This document shows, in pieces, positions 51,925-60,209 of a DNA stretch of 63,270 nt. How positions within the stretch are numbered: position 1 is the first letter of the stretch; each line of letters starts with the position of its first letter. A model generated the notes under the pieces. The model saw nothing but the letters and a program-made list of their open reading frames with translations. It did not search any database and was not told the origin of the DNA. The DNA is taken from contig NZ_SMKA01000018.1 of NCBI RefSeq assembly GCF_004348455.1, forward strand, positions 1 through 63,270, read 5' to 3'. The stretch comes from Kribbella albertanoniae (GTDB taxonomy: Bacteria > Actinomycetota > Actinomycetes > Propionibacteriales > Kribbellaceae). The translations under genes were made by a program, and so were the position numbers.

Positions 51925-52769
51925 CGCCCCGAAGCGCAGCGATCCGGGCCGGTTGGCGGCGTGGGCTGATCGAGTTGCGGCAGTCGTTCATGAATGGGCC
52001 CGAGTTGGTGAGTCACTTCCTCTGGCCGGCGCTCACCCTGGCTGCACTGTTCTTCCTACGGCACCGCGACTTCGGATCGAGCGGGTTGCTGCTCGGCGCG
52101 CTGGCCCTGCCGAGCATCCTCGGCATGAACGCGGCGATGGGCATGGTCGCGATGAGTCAGCAACTGACGGGCGATCGGGAGGACGGCACATTGCTGCGGG
52201 CCAAGGCGACACCGCACGGCATGCTCGGCTACCTGATCGGCAAGGTCGTCTCGGTGGCCGGCTCGCTGCTGGTCGATCTCCTGATCGTCCTGATTCCGGG
52301 GCTGATCATCGTCGGCGGGCTCGCCGTCGATGCCGCCGGCTGGTTCACTCTGATCTGGGTGCTTCTACTTGGGCTGATTGCAACGCTGCCGATCGGCGCG
52401 GTGCTGGGATCGGTCTTCACGACCGCCCGGGCGCAGGGGCTGATCCAGCTGCCGATGCTGGGCTTCATCGCGATCTCGGGCATCTTCTACCCGCTCACCG
52501 CACTCCCCACCTGGCTCGAGTGGATCGGTCAGCTGACCCCGATCTACTGGATGGGACTCGGCATGCGCTCGGCGCTGCTACCCGACGAAGCGGTCGTTGT
52601 CGAGGTCACCCAATCCTGGCGGCACCTCGAGACGGCCGGCGTTCTCGGACTCTGGGCGGTAGCCGGGCTACTGCTCGCGCCGATCGTCCTCCGCCGAATG
52701 GCACGCCGCGAGTCCGGCTCAGCAGTAGCCGACCGCCGAGAACGAGCCCTCCGAAGCGCCGTCAGATGA
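51921..52769 (+). CDS. ABC-2 type exporter permease
   Basis: The 282-residue membrane subunit shows six predicted helices and the ABC-2 signature region GDREDGTLLRAKATPHGMLG (about 76-95). Later motifs are FIAISGIFYPLTALPTWLEW and WIGQLTPIYWMGLGMRSALL (about 190-220), typical of DrrB/ABC-2 permeases. It completes the exporter with the preceding ATPase. A pair of palindromic repeats begins 46 nt after its stop. Confidence 0.92.
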   Translation: MTPRSAAIRAGWRRGLIELRQSFMNGPELVSHFLWPALTLAALFFLRHRDFGSSGLLLGALALPSILGMNAAMGMVAMSQQLTGDREDGTLLRAKATPHGMLGYLIGKVVSVAGSLLVDLLIVLIPGLIIVGGLAVDAAGWFTLIWVLLLGLIATLPIGAVLGSVFTTARAQGLIQLPMLGFIAISGIFYPLTALPTWLEWIGQLTPIYWMGLGMRSALLPDEAVVVEVTQSWRHLETAGVLGLWAVAGLLLAPIVLRRMARRESGSAVADRRERALRSAVR

Positions 52770-52814
52770 CCCTTTCGCCAGCCGGCCAAGGGCTCTCCGC
52801 ACGACCCAGTACGA

Positions 52815-52873
52815 CGTTGAGCACGGTTCAACCACGTACGCGGCCGGCAAGTGGTCGATGCGTGCCCAAGGCG
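52815..52873. repeat. Palindromic repeat family, unit 3
   Basis: The left arm (52815-52834; GTTGAGCACGGTTCAACCAC) and right arm (52851-52873; core GTGGTCGATGCGTGCCCAAG) form an imperfect hairpin related to the units at 12154 and 12220. It lies 3' of the exporter permease gene. Confidence 0.75.
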
Positions 52874-52884
52874 AGCCGACCGGT

Positions 52885-52946
52885 CGACCTTGAGCACGGT
52901 TCGACCGTCTGGGCGGCGCTCGTGTGGTTGATGGGTGCTCAAGGTT
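52885..52946. repeat. Palindromic repeat family, unit 4
   Basis: The left arm begins CGACCTTGAGCACGGTTCGA at 52885; the right arm (52924-52946) contains GTGGTTGATGGGTGCTCAAG. This is the copy with the best TTGAGCAC/GTGCTCAA match. Spacing to unit 3 is 11 nt. Confidence 0.75.
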
Positions 52947-53114
52947 CAGCCCCAAGCAACGTGAAGCCGTGGTCGGGTGTGGAAGTTTGAGTTCCCGGCG
53001 GGTGAGACGGGACTCATTGCTGGAGGTTGGGGTGGGTGTTCACTCTGACCGGCCAGTGTTCCTCCCCAACCGGTCTGGGGCAGGGACTCGGCGACCCGCT
53101 CGCTGCGGGTTCCT

Positions 53115-53343
53115 AACGTCCGAACGACCGGAGACGGGCCCTCCGATCTTTCGGACGTTGGCGGGGGTCGTGGTTAACGTCCGAACGACCGGAGACGGGC
53201 CCTCCGATCTTTCGGACGTTGGCGGGGGTCGTGGTTAACGTCCGAACGACCGGAGACGGGCCCTCCGATCCTTCGGACGTTAGCTCGGAGCGGTGGCTAA
53301 CGTCCGAACAGTCGGAGACGGGCCCTCCGATCTTTCGGACGTT
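53115..53343. repeat. Tandem array of four 45-bp hairpins
   Basis: Four units lie at 53115-53159, 53176-53220, 53237-53281 and 53299-53343 with a 61-62-bp period. Each has perfect outer arms AACGTCCGAA / TTCGGACGTT, inner arms CGGAG / CTCCG, and the loop ACGGGCC. The 16-17-nt spacers are nearly the same (GGCGGGGGTCGTGGTT in two). A lone right arm TTCGGACGTT recurs at 53518-53527. It lies in an 847-nt stretch (52770-53616) with no supported gene; short frames here simply translate the repeats. Confidence 0.9.
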
Positions 53344-53616
53344 GGCGGGCGACGTGGCTTTGTGTACCGGCGGGCGGGTAGTGGTGGCGGTCGGCGGCGG
53401 TCTGTGAGCGGGTTCAGGCTCAGCGGATCGCCTGACGGCCTACCTCTACCCGTTCGTCGGTACGCCTTGCCGAATGAAGGAGTCGGCCGGCGGTTCGGTG
53501 ACCTGGCCTGCGGGTTCTTCGGACGTTGTGTGTGGGGGCGGCCTTGATCGAGCGGCCGGGACGTGAACCGGTTAGGGCGGTGGATCGTCGGTAGGGCGGG
53601 GGATCGTTAGGAATGA

Positions 53617-54105
53617 GTGAAGATTGGTCGTTCGGATGGGGCTGGGCTTCAGCCAGGGGCGCTAGGCGCGTTAGATTTGATCAAATCTGACAGGCGTCCA
53701 GGGAGCGTGAGCGTGCATGCAGGGTCTGACCACCGCGATTCGGTCGGGCTTGTCTGCCCTCCTTCGGAGGCAGTCGAGTCTGCTGAGCCTGCGGCAAGGT
53801 CCGACGCGCGGCCTGGTTCGGGACCTGCCGAGAGCTGGGCAGTGCTGAGCAAGGTACTCGGCGCGGTGGGGGTGCTCCTGCTGCTGACCGGGTTGTTCCT
53901 CGCCATTCGGCCGCTGCATGTCGACAGCGTCAGCTGTGGCTCGGTGTACGCGCCGGACAAGGGCATCACGCCGATGCAGTGCGACACCCGGCTGGATCAC
54001 CGGATGAATCTGGTCGCCGGTCTGGCCGGGGGCGGGCTGCTGATCGCCGTGGCCGGATTCGGGTTCGCGGCCGTCCGGGAACGCCGTACCCACATCGGTT
54101 CCTGA
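53617..54105 (+). CDS. Small two-helix membrane protein, CGS...GITPMxCD family (copy 2)
   Basis: The 162-residue frame contains two membrane helices (VLGAVGVLLLLTGLFLAI and MNLVAGLAGGGLLIAVAGFG). They flank a loop with CGSVYAPDKGITPMQCD, the same layout and motif as the protein at 34664. The first about 75 residues are low-complexity and unlike copy 1, so the true start may be further in, for example the GTG at about 53707. It is between the hairpin array and the LacI gene. No known family was recognised. Confidence 0.6.
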   Translation: MKIGRSDGAGLQPGALGALDLIKSDRRPGSVSVHAGSDHRDSVGLVCPPSEAVESAEPAARSDARPGSGPAESWAVLSKVLGAVGVLLLLTGLFLAIRPLHVDSVSCGSVYAPDKGITPMQCDTRLDHRMNLVAGLAGGGLLIAVAGFGFAAVRERRTHIGS

Positions 54106-54173
54106 CTCCCTTTGCGGACTAGCCCGTCAGGCAGGCCGTATACAGGGGACCAAAGACCTCTAGGGTGGCCTGT

Positions 54174-55196
54174 ATGAAGAAGGCCTCCGTGGTGACGATG
54201 GCTGACGTCGCCCGGTCCGCGGGGGTGTCGACCATGACCGTGTCCAACGTCGTCAACGGCCGGCCGCGGGTCGGTGCGGCGACCCGGGAGCGGGTGCTGG
54301 CCGCGATCACCGAGCTCGGCTACCAGGTGAACCTGGCTGCGCGGCACCTGCGTGCCGGCCGGACCGGCGTGATCGGGCTGGCCGTGCCTGAGCTCGAGCG
54401 CCCGTACTTCGCCCAGTTGGCCGGACGGCTCGCGGATCGCTTCGACGCGCACGGCCTGCGGATCGTGATGGAGCGCACCGGCGCGAGTCGCGAGGGCGAG
54501 CTCGAAGCGGTCGCGTTCTCGCGGCTGCGGATGTACGACGGCCTGATCCTCAGCGTGGTCGACATCGACCCAGGGGAGTTGTCCCGGCTGAACACCGATG
54601 CGCCGGTGGTGATGATCGGCGAGCGGGCACTGCCCTCGCGGTTCGACCACGTGCGGATGGACAACATCGGTGGTGCCCGGATGGCGACCGAGCAGCTGCT
54701 CTCGACCGGTGCCCGGCGGGTGGCGATGATCGGCGGTGATCCGTCCGGGAGCGCGACCATGCCGGGCCTGCGCGCGAGCGGCTACGCACTCGCGCATGAG
54801 GAGGCCGGCGTGCCGGTCGATCCGTTGCTGAACGTGCCGTCCAACTTCGGGCTACAGGATGGGTACGACGCGATCCGGTCGTTGCTCGATCGCGGTATCT
54901 CGTTCGACGCGGTGTTCGCATTGACCGATGTGGTGGCGATGGGAGCGCTCCGGGCGCTGGCGGATGCGGGGCTCCGGGTGCCTGCCGACGTGCAGGTGAT
55001 CGGGTTCGACGATCTGGACGAGGCGGCGTACCTGGTGCCGTCGTTGTCATCGATCAATCCGGGCCACGAGCAGATGGCCGAGGAGATCACGTCCCGGATG
55101 CTGGCGCACCTCGGCGGCGCCGAGCCGGCCGGTCCGCACGAGCTGACCGTCCCGGCGCGCCTGGTGCTACGGGGTACGACGAGATCAGGCCAGTAG
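54174..55196 (+). CDS. LacI-family transcriptional regulator
   Basis: The 340-residue repressor has an N-terminal HTH plus hinge helix (TMADVARSAGVSTMTVSNVV, NGRPRVGAATRERVL) and a periplasmic-binding-like sensor domain that normally binds a sugar (TGVIGLAVPELERPYFAQLA, VIGFDDLDEAAYLVPSLSSI). ATG at 54174 starts directly before the HTH. Upstream, ATACAGG (54142-54148) and CCTGTAT (54169-54175) form a widely spaced inverted repeat. The convergent aldo/keto reductase overlaps its 3' end by 12 nt. No sugar transporter is adjacent, so the target is unknown. Confidence 0.92.
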   Translation: MKKASVVTMADVARSAGVSTMTVSNVVNGRPRVGAATRERVLAAITELGYQVNLAARHLRAGRTGVIGLAVPELERPYFAQLAGRLADRFDAHGLRIVMERTGASREGELEAVAFSRLRMYDGLILSVVDIDPGELSRLNTDAPVVMIGERALPSRFDHVRMDNIGGARMATEQLLSTGARRVAMIGGDPSGSATMPGLRASGYALAHEEAGVPVDPLLNVPSNFGLQDGYDAIRSLLDRGISFDAVFALTDVVAMGALRALADAGLRVPADVQVIGFDDLDEAAYLVPSLSSINPGHEQMAEEITSRMLAHLGGAEPAGPHELTVPARLVLRGTTRSGQ

Positions 55197-56159
55197 GCCG
55201 GCGATCTCCTGCAGTTGCTGGGGTTTCAGCGGTCCGAACTCGAGGGCACGAGCGTTCTCCTCGGCCTGCGCTACCGTCCGGAAGCCGGGGATCGGAACAG
55301 TCTGCGGACTGCGCGCCCACAACCAGGCCAGCGCGCCCTGGGCCAGGGTGCGCCGATCGCTCTGCAGCACCTCGCGGATCGCGGACACCTTCTCCCACCA
55401 CTCCGGTGCCGGTACGCCGCCCTTGTCGAAGAAGCGGAGCCAGGACGGCGGCAGGCTGCGGATATCCGCACCAGTGGCCGGCCGAGTAGCGTCGCGCCGG
55501 CCGAGGATGCCCATGCCGAGCGGGGTCCGGTTGATACTGGCCAGGTCGGCCTGCTCGCAGAAGGCGAAGAAATCCGGGGCGTCGTGCAGAACGCTCGCCT
55601 CGTGCTGGATCGCTGAGCAATGGGTGCCCTCGGCAAACAACTGGGCACTGCGCAGAGTGTCTGTGCTCCAGGCGTAGCTGCGAATGAGGCCTTCGGCAAC
55701 TAGTTCCTCACAGGCAGCTCGCAACGGCAGCGCCACCTCGTCACTGGTGTCGAAGTGCAACTGGTAGAGGTCAAGGTAGTCGGTGCCGAGGCGGTCCAGC
55801 GAGGCCTGAACGGCCTTGCGCAGGTACTCCGGTGATCCGTCCTGCTCGTGCATGACTCGCGTTGTCTCGTCGAAGGTGTTGCCCCACTTGCTGGCGATCA
55901 CCACCTGGTCCCGGCGGCCCTCCAGCGCCTTGCCGAGAACGCGCTCGCTGTGGCCGGCGCCGTACACGTCAGCGGTGTCGAAGAACGTCACGCCGAGCTC
56001 GATCGCCCGCCGGATCGCCCGGATCGATTCGTCGTCGTCGACCTCGCCCCACCCCAGCGGATCACCGGCCGGATTGCTGAACGGACCGCCGATCGCCCAG
56101 CAGCCGAACCCGACCGGACTGACCTCGATCCCTACTCGTCCCAAGCTCCGCGTCTCCAT
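55185..56159 (-). CDS. Aldo/keto reductase
   Basis: The 324-residue NADPH-dependent carbonyl reductase has a TIM-barrel fold. The catalytic tetrad is visible: Asp and Tyr in TFFDTADVYGAGHSERVLGK (about 49-68), Lys in VIASKWGNTF and His in LYQLHFDTSD. ATG at 56159 (METRSLGRVGIEVSPVGFG) is the normal family start; a longer frame to 56261 adds 34 unlike residues across the palindromic region. The substrate is not identifiable. Confidence 0.92.
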   Translation of the reverse strand: METRSLGRVGIEVSPVGFGCWAIGGPFSNPAGDPLGWGEVDDDESIRAIRRAIELGVTFFDTADVYGAGHSERVLGKALEGRRDQVVIASKWGNTFDETTRVMHEQDGSPEYLRKAVQASLDRLGTDYLDLYQLHFDTSDEVALPLRAACEELVAEGLIRSYAWSTDTLRSAQLFAEGTHCSAIQHEASVLHDAPDFFAFCEQADLASINRTPLGMGILGRRDATRPATGADIRSLPPSWLRFFDKGGVPAPEWWEKVSAIREVLQSDRRTLAQGALAWLWARSPQTVPIPGFRTVAQAEENARALEFGPLKPQQLQEIAGLLA

Positions 56160-56213
56160 GGCGTTGAGCCAACCAGGTGAGGGCTTATTCGTCCAATAGT
56201 TGTTTGAAACCAT

Positions 56214-56236
56214 GTTCATGCATGAAACGCATGAAC
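56214..56236. promoter_or_regulatory. Palindromic site upstream of aldo/keto reductase
   Basis: GTTCATGC (56214-56221) and GCATGAAC (56229-56236) form a perfect inverted repeat, and TTCATGCATGAA inside it is a second 12-bp palindrome. It lies 55 nt upstream of the reductase ATG. It looks like a repressor or activator site with three half-sites. Confidence 0.5.
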
Positions 56237-56283
56237 ACTGAACTCTGGACGTCTGGTTCACCGGGGGTTTACGGTGCTCGGAC

Positions 56284-56304
56284 TGTTAGGTAACCTTCCT
56301 AACA
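56284..56304. promoter_or_regulatory. Palindrome resembling an IdeR/DtxR-type iron box
   Basis: TGTTAGG (56284-56290) and CCTAACA (56298-56304) flank TAACCTT, 30 nt upstream of the MFS start. The half-site TTAGGT and outer symmetry recall the IdeR/DmdR consensus (TTAGGTTAG...CCTAA), but the site is shorter and the inner part deviates. Metal control of the phosphatase operon is only a hypothesis. Confidence 0.45.
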
Positions 56305-56334
56305 ATTTTCTCCGGCACGCCCCACGGAGGTTGT

Positions 56335-57579
56335 ATGTACCTAGCCGGAACCCGAGCCGCTGACCAGGCCGCGGCCCGGACGACCCCAGAGCGCACGGTC
56401 CTCGGCCGTGTGCCCGGCACTGTCGTCGCGCTCGGCGTCGTCAGCCTGGTCACGGACATTTCCTCCGAGATGGTGACCGCGATCCTGCCGCTCTACCTGG
56501 TCTTCGGGCTCGGTCTGAACCCGCTGCAGTTCGGACTGCTCGACGGCCTGTACGCCGGTGCGACCGCCGTACTGCGGTTGGTCGGAGGGCATGTCGCCGA
56601 CCGCTGGCAGCGCCTGAAGGCTGTTGCCGGCATCGGGTACGGCGTCTCGGCGGTCGCGAAACTGGGGTTCCTGGTGGCCGGTTCGTCGGTGCCCGCGATC
56701 GGCGCCGTACTGGCCGTCGACCGGGCTGGGAAGGGCATTCGCACCGCACCGCGCGACGCCCTGATCTCACTGAGCAGCACGCCCGAAACGCTCGGGCGCT
56801 CGTTCGGTGTCCATCGGACCATGGACACGGTCGGCGCTGCCCTCGGCCCGTTGGCTGCGACCGCGGTCCTCTGGGCGGCGCTCGGCAACTACAACGCCGT
56901 TTTCGTCACCAGCTTCTCGTTGGCGACGTGCGCCGTACTGCTGCTGATGGTGCTGGTCCCGAACCGGACCCGGCTCAGCACTGAGCCGGCGAAGAACAAA
57001 CCGTCCTTCCGTACCATGCTGGGGTTGTTGCGGGAGGCAAGCTTCCGGCGTTGCTGCGTCTGGGCTGCGGCGCTCGGGCTCTTCACCGTCACCGATTCGT
57101 TCCTTTACCTAGCGCTGCAACGCCGTTGGGATATCGACGGCCGGTTGTTCCCGCTGCTGCCGCTCGGGACCGCGGGCGCGTTCCTCCTGCTGGCGATTCC
57201 GCTTGGCCGACTCGGTGACCGCATCGGTCGCTGGAAGATCTTCATCGCCGGGCACTTGGCGCTGGTCGTCGCGGTCCTGCTGGTCTGCGGGCCGATCGGC
57301 AACTGGTGGCTGGCTCTTGCGTTGCACGGGGCTTTCTACGCAGCCACGGACGGCGTGCTGCCGGCGGCCGCCGGCCCGATGCTTCCCAAGGAGCTTCGGG
57401 CGTCGGGCCTCGCCGTACTGCAGACCGGCCAGGCGCTGGCGCGGATGGTCTCGGCCGTCACCGTCGGACTGCTCTGGACGTTGTGGGACGTCGGCCCGGC
57501 CCTGCTTCTGTTCACTGCGGCCCTGCTGACGGTGACCGTCGCCGCGGCCGTGATCCGACCGTTGGAGGCTGCACGATGA
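56335..57579 (+). CDS. MFS transporter
   Basis: The 414-residue membrane protein has about 12 predicted helices and MFS loop motifs (GGHVADRWQRLKAVAGIGYG between helices 2 and 3; PLGRLGDRIGRWKIFIAG between 8 and 9). Family members are drug or metabolite exporters or phosphate/sugar-phosphate related. ACGGAGG lies 4 nt before the ATG. The stop overlaps the next gene by 4 nt (ATGA), so the MFS and the propeller protein are co-translated. Confidence 0.9.
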   Translation: MYLAGTRAADQAAARTTPERTVLGRVPGTVVALGVVSLVTDISSEMVTAILPLYLVFGLGLNPLQFGLLDGLYAGATAVLRLVGGHVADRWQRLKAVAGIGYGVSAVAKLGFLVAGSSVPAIGAVLAVDRAGKGIRTAPRDALISLSSTPETLGRSFGVHRTMDTVGAALGPLAATAVLWAALGNYNAVFVTSFSLATCAVLLLMVLVPNRTRLSTEPAKNKPSFRTMLGLLREASFRRCCVWAAALGLFTVTDSFLYLALQRRWDIDGRLFPLLPLGTAGAFLLLAIPLGRLGDRIGRWKIFIAGHLALVVAVLLVCGPIGNWWLALALHGAFYAATDGVLPAAAGPMLPKELRASGLAVLQTGQALARMVSAVTVGLLWTLWDVGPALLLFTAALLTVTVAAAVIRPLEAAR

Positions 57580-58568
57580 GGAAGATCATCGCCCTGATCG
57601 CCGGCTTCGCCGTACTGCTGGGCGGTGCCGTCGCGTACGTCGTCTCCGCGCGGCATGGCGGTGCCGCCGTGAACGCCGTAGCGGTGAGCACGGGGCAGAC
57701 GCTCGCCCTGGAGCCGTCGACGCTGTTCTTCCGCAATCTCGCCGACGGGCCGGACCGCGGGAAACTCGCGGCCGTCCCGGCGGCCGATCCAGCGGCGGCC
57801 AGACGTGTCGGGGAGTTGTCCTGCGATCGGTTCGCCGCAGCACGGGGTACGGCGATCTGCCTGCGACTCAAGCCGGATTCGCTGCCACCGCTCACCGAGA
57901 TGATCGTCCTCGACGCGAGCCTGAAGGAGGTCTACCGCGCGACGCTCCCTGGTACGCCGAGCCGCGCCCGGGTCTCGCCCAACGGCCGGATCGTCAACTG
58001 GACGCTCTTCGTCAGCGGCGACTCCTATGCGGCCAGCAGCTTCTCCACCCGGACCGGCTTCTACAACCTGGACAACCAGCACATCATCAAGTCGGTCGAA
58101 TCACTCCCGGTCTTCGTCGACGACAAGCGGTACTTCGCCTCGGACGTGAACTTCTGGGGGATCACCTTCGCTGCCGACGGCAACCGCTTCTACCTGACCA
58201 TGGCCAGCAAGGGCAAGACCTACCTGATCGAAGCCGACAACGCGAACTACCTCGGTCAGGCGATCGCCCGGAACGTCGAGTGCCCCTCGCTGTCACCGGA
58301 CGGCCGCCGGATCGCCTACAAACAGAAGGTTGCCACTGGCAAATGGCGCCTGGCGGTGCTGGACCTTGCCACCCGCAAGGTGACCAACCCGCCCGACGAC
58401 CGTCTGCTCGACGATCAGCCGGTGTGGCGCGACAACACCACGTTGCTCTACCCACTCCGTGCTCCCGACGGAACCACCGACATCTGGTCCGTCGGCCTGA
58501 CCAAACCGCCCACCCTGCTGGTTCGGCACGCCACCAGCCCGTCCCTCGGCGGCGGCCAGAAGCCGTGA
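57576..58568 (+). CDS. Membrane-anchored TolB/PD40-type beta-propeller protein
   Basis: The 330-residue protein has one N-terminal anchor (IIALIAGFAVLLGGAVAYVV) and an exported domain with PD40-like blades (ARVSPNGRIVNWTLFVSGDS; CPSLSPDGRRIAYKQKVATG). Two cysteines near residues 88-99 (ELSC, ICLR) may pair. ATG at 57576 overlaps the MFS stop; longer upstream frames are spurious. Its function is unknown, but the position between a transporter and a secreted phosphatase suggests a role in the same cell-surface process. Confidence 0.82.
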   Translation: MRKIIALIAGFAVLLGGAVAYVVSARHGGAAVNAVAVSTGQTLALEPSTLFFRNLADGPDRGKLAAVPAADPAAARRVGELSCDRFAAARGTAICLRLKPDSLPPLTEMIVLDASLKEVYRATLPGTPSRARVSPNGRIVNWTLFVSGDSYAASSFSTRTGFYNLDNQHIIKSVESLPVFVDDKRYFASDVNFWGITFAADGNRFYLTMASKGKTYLIEADNANYLGQAIARNVECPSLSPDGRRIAYKQKVATGKWRLAVLDLATRKVTNPPDDRLLDDQPVWRDNTTLLYPLRAPDGTTDIWSVGLTKPPTLLVRHATSPSLGGGQKP

Positions 58569-58614
58569 GGTCCGCCGAGTCGTCCAGATGGTTCTACGCC
58601 CCACGGAGGTTGTC

Positions 58615-60207
58615 ATGAGCAAACGAATACGCCGGTGGTCGGCAGTGCTGCCACTGGTGCTGGTCGCCGGGGTCGGCGTCTCCGCCGCCACCGCCGGTAC
58701 CACGGCAGACGTCCTGCTGTCCCGGGGACAGCCCGTCCTCGCGTCCAGCCTCGAGGACGGCACCTTCCCGGCCGAGAACGCGGTCGACGGCAACACCACG
58801 ACACGGTGGGCCAGCATGGAAGGTGTCGACCCGCAATGGCTCTGGGTCGATCTCGGTCAGGCGGCCGATGTTCACCGGGTCAAACTCAACTGGGAGGCGG
58901 CCTACGCGTCGTCGTACCGGATCGAGGTCTCCGACGACGGCACGAACTTCACCACGACGAAGTCGCTGACCGGCCAGAACGGCGGGACCGACGACATCAC
59001 CGGACTATCCGGCCACGGCCGGTACGTGCGAGTTGTCGGCACCCAGCGCGGCACGGCCTGGGGATACTCGCTGTTCGAGCTCGAGGTCTACGGCGTCACC
59101 GATTCCACTGGTGACACCGAGGCTCCGACAGTTCCGGCCGGCCTGACGAGTACGGGGGTCACGTCGTCCTCGGTCGCACTCAGCTGGAGTGCGTCGAGCG
59201 ACAACATCGGTGTCTCCGGGTACGACGTACTCCGCAACGGTGTCGCGGTTGCGACAGCCACGAGCACGTCGTACACGGATGTCGGTCTCACCGCCGACAC
59301 CTCGTACAGCTACAGCGTGCGAGCGCGGGACCTGGCCGGCAACGTGTCGGGGACGAGTACGGCGATCACGGCGAGGACGAGCGCGGGTGGCACCAATCAG
59401 TTCGTGCTCGCCGCGGCCGGTGACATCGCCAAGCAGTGCACCGCGTCGTCCTCGTCCTGTATCCACCCGAAGACCGCGAACGTGGTCGACTTCATCAAGC
59501 CGGCCAACGTCATCACGATGGGCGACAACCAGTACGACGACGCCTACTTGTCGGACTTCCAGAACTACTACGCCAAGACGTGGGGCAGGTTCAAGAGCAT
59601 CACCAAGCCGTCGGCCGGTAACCACGAGTCGTACGCCGAGCCTGCGTTCAGTGGGTACGAGGGGTACTTCGGGGCGATCGCGAAGCCGCAGGGCAAGCGC
59701 TACTACAGCTGGGACAAGGGCAACTGGCACTTCGTCGCCCTCGACTCGAACGACTTCGTCAGCGGCGGTTCGTCGTCGACCCAGATGGCGTGGCTGAAGG
59801 CCGACCTGGCCGCCACGAACAAGGGCTGTATCGCCACCTACTACCACCATCCCCGCTGGAGTACGGGCGAGCGGGGCAGTATCGGCAACGCCGCGCTGTG
59901 GAAGGTGATGACCGACAACAAGGTGGATCTGGTGCTGAACGGGCACGACCACCACTACGAGCGGTTCTACCCACTGAACGGCGACGGTCAGCGGGACCCG
60001 AACGGAACCGTCGAGATCATCGGCGGGATGGCCGGCGCCAGCCCGTACGACCTCGGGCCGGCTGAATCCATCACGGCCAAGCGGCTGAGCACGTACGGCG
60101 TGCTGAAGCTGAACATGACCGACAACTCGTTCACCTCGACGCTGCTGGGCCTGAACAACGAGGTCCTGGACAGCAGCCCGACCTACACCTGCAAAGCGAA
60201 GCCCTGA
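58615..60207 (+). CDS. Secreted metallophosphatase with discoidin and Fn3 domains
   Basis: The 530-residue exported enzyme has a signal peptide (about 1-29), an F5/8-type C (CBM32) domain (about 32-160; NAVDGNTTTRWASMEGVDPQ), a fibronectin type III domain (about 168-258) and a purple-acid-phosphatase-like metallophosphatase domain (about 262-520). Metal motifs are AAAGDIAKQC, MGDNQYDDAY (about 301), GNHES (about 336), YYHHPRW (about 408) and GHDHHYERF (about 443). It hydrolyses phosphate esters at two metal ions; the sugar-binding module suggests a polysaccharide- or cell-wall-bound substrate. Its ribosome-binding leader is identical over 18 nt with that of the MFS gene. Confidence 0.92.
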   Translation: MSKRIRRWSAVLPLVLVAGVGVSAATAGTTADVLLSRGQPVLASSLEDGTFPAENAVDGNTTTRWASMEGVDPQWLWVDLGQAADVHRVKLNWEAAYASSYRIEVSDDGTNFTTTKSLTGQNGGTDDITGLSGHGRYVRVVGTQRGTAWGYSLFELEVYGVTDSTGDTEAPTVPAGLTSTGVTSSSVALSWSASSDNIGVSGYDVLRNGVAVATATSTSYTDVGLTADTSYSYSVRARDLAGNVSGTSTAITARTSAGGTNQFVLAAAGDIAKQCTASSSSCIHPKTANVVDFIKPANVITMGDNQYDDAYLSDFQNYYAKTWGRFKSITKPSAGNHESYAEPAFSGYEGYFGAIAKPQGKRYYSWDKGNWHFVALDSNDFVSGGSSSTQMAWLKADLAATNKGCIATYYHHPRWSTGERGSIGNAALWKVMTDNKVDLVLNGHDHHYERFYPLNGDGQRDPNGTVEIIGGMAGASPYDLGPAESITAKRLSTYGVLKLNMTDNSFTSTLLGLNNEVLDSSPTYTCKAKP

Positions 60208-60209
60208 GA

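Noticed and set aside
53115..53343. CRISPR array
   Set aside because: Spacers are almost identical to each other, repeats are long palindromes, and no cas gene is present.
52924..53547. Short frames reading through the hairpin array
   Set aside because: They are translations of the tandem repeat (repeating VVNVRTTGDGPSD-like units) without start signals.
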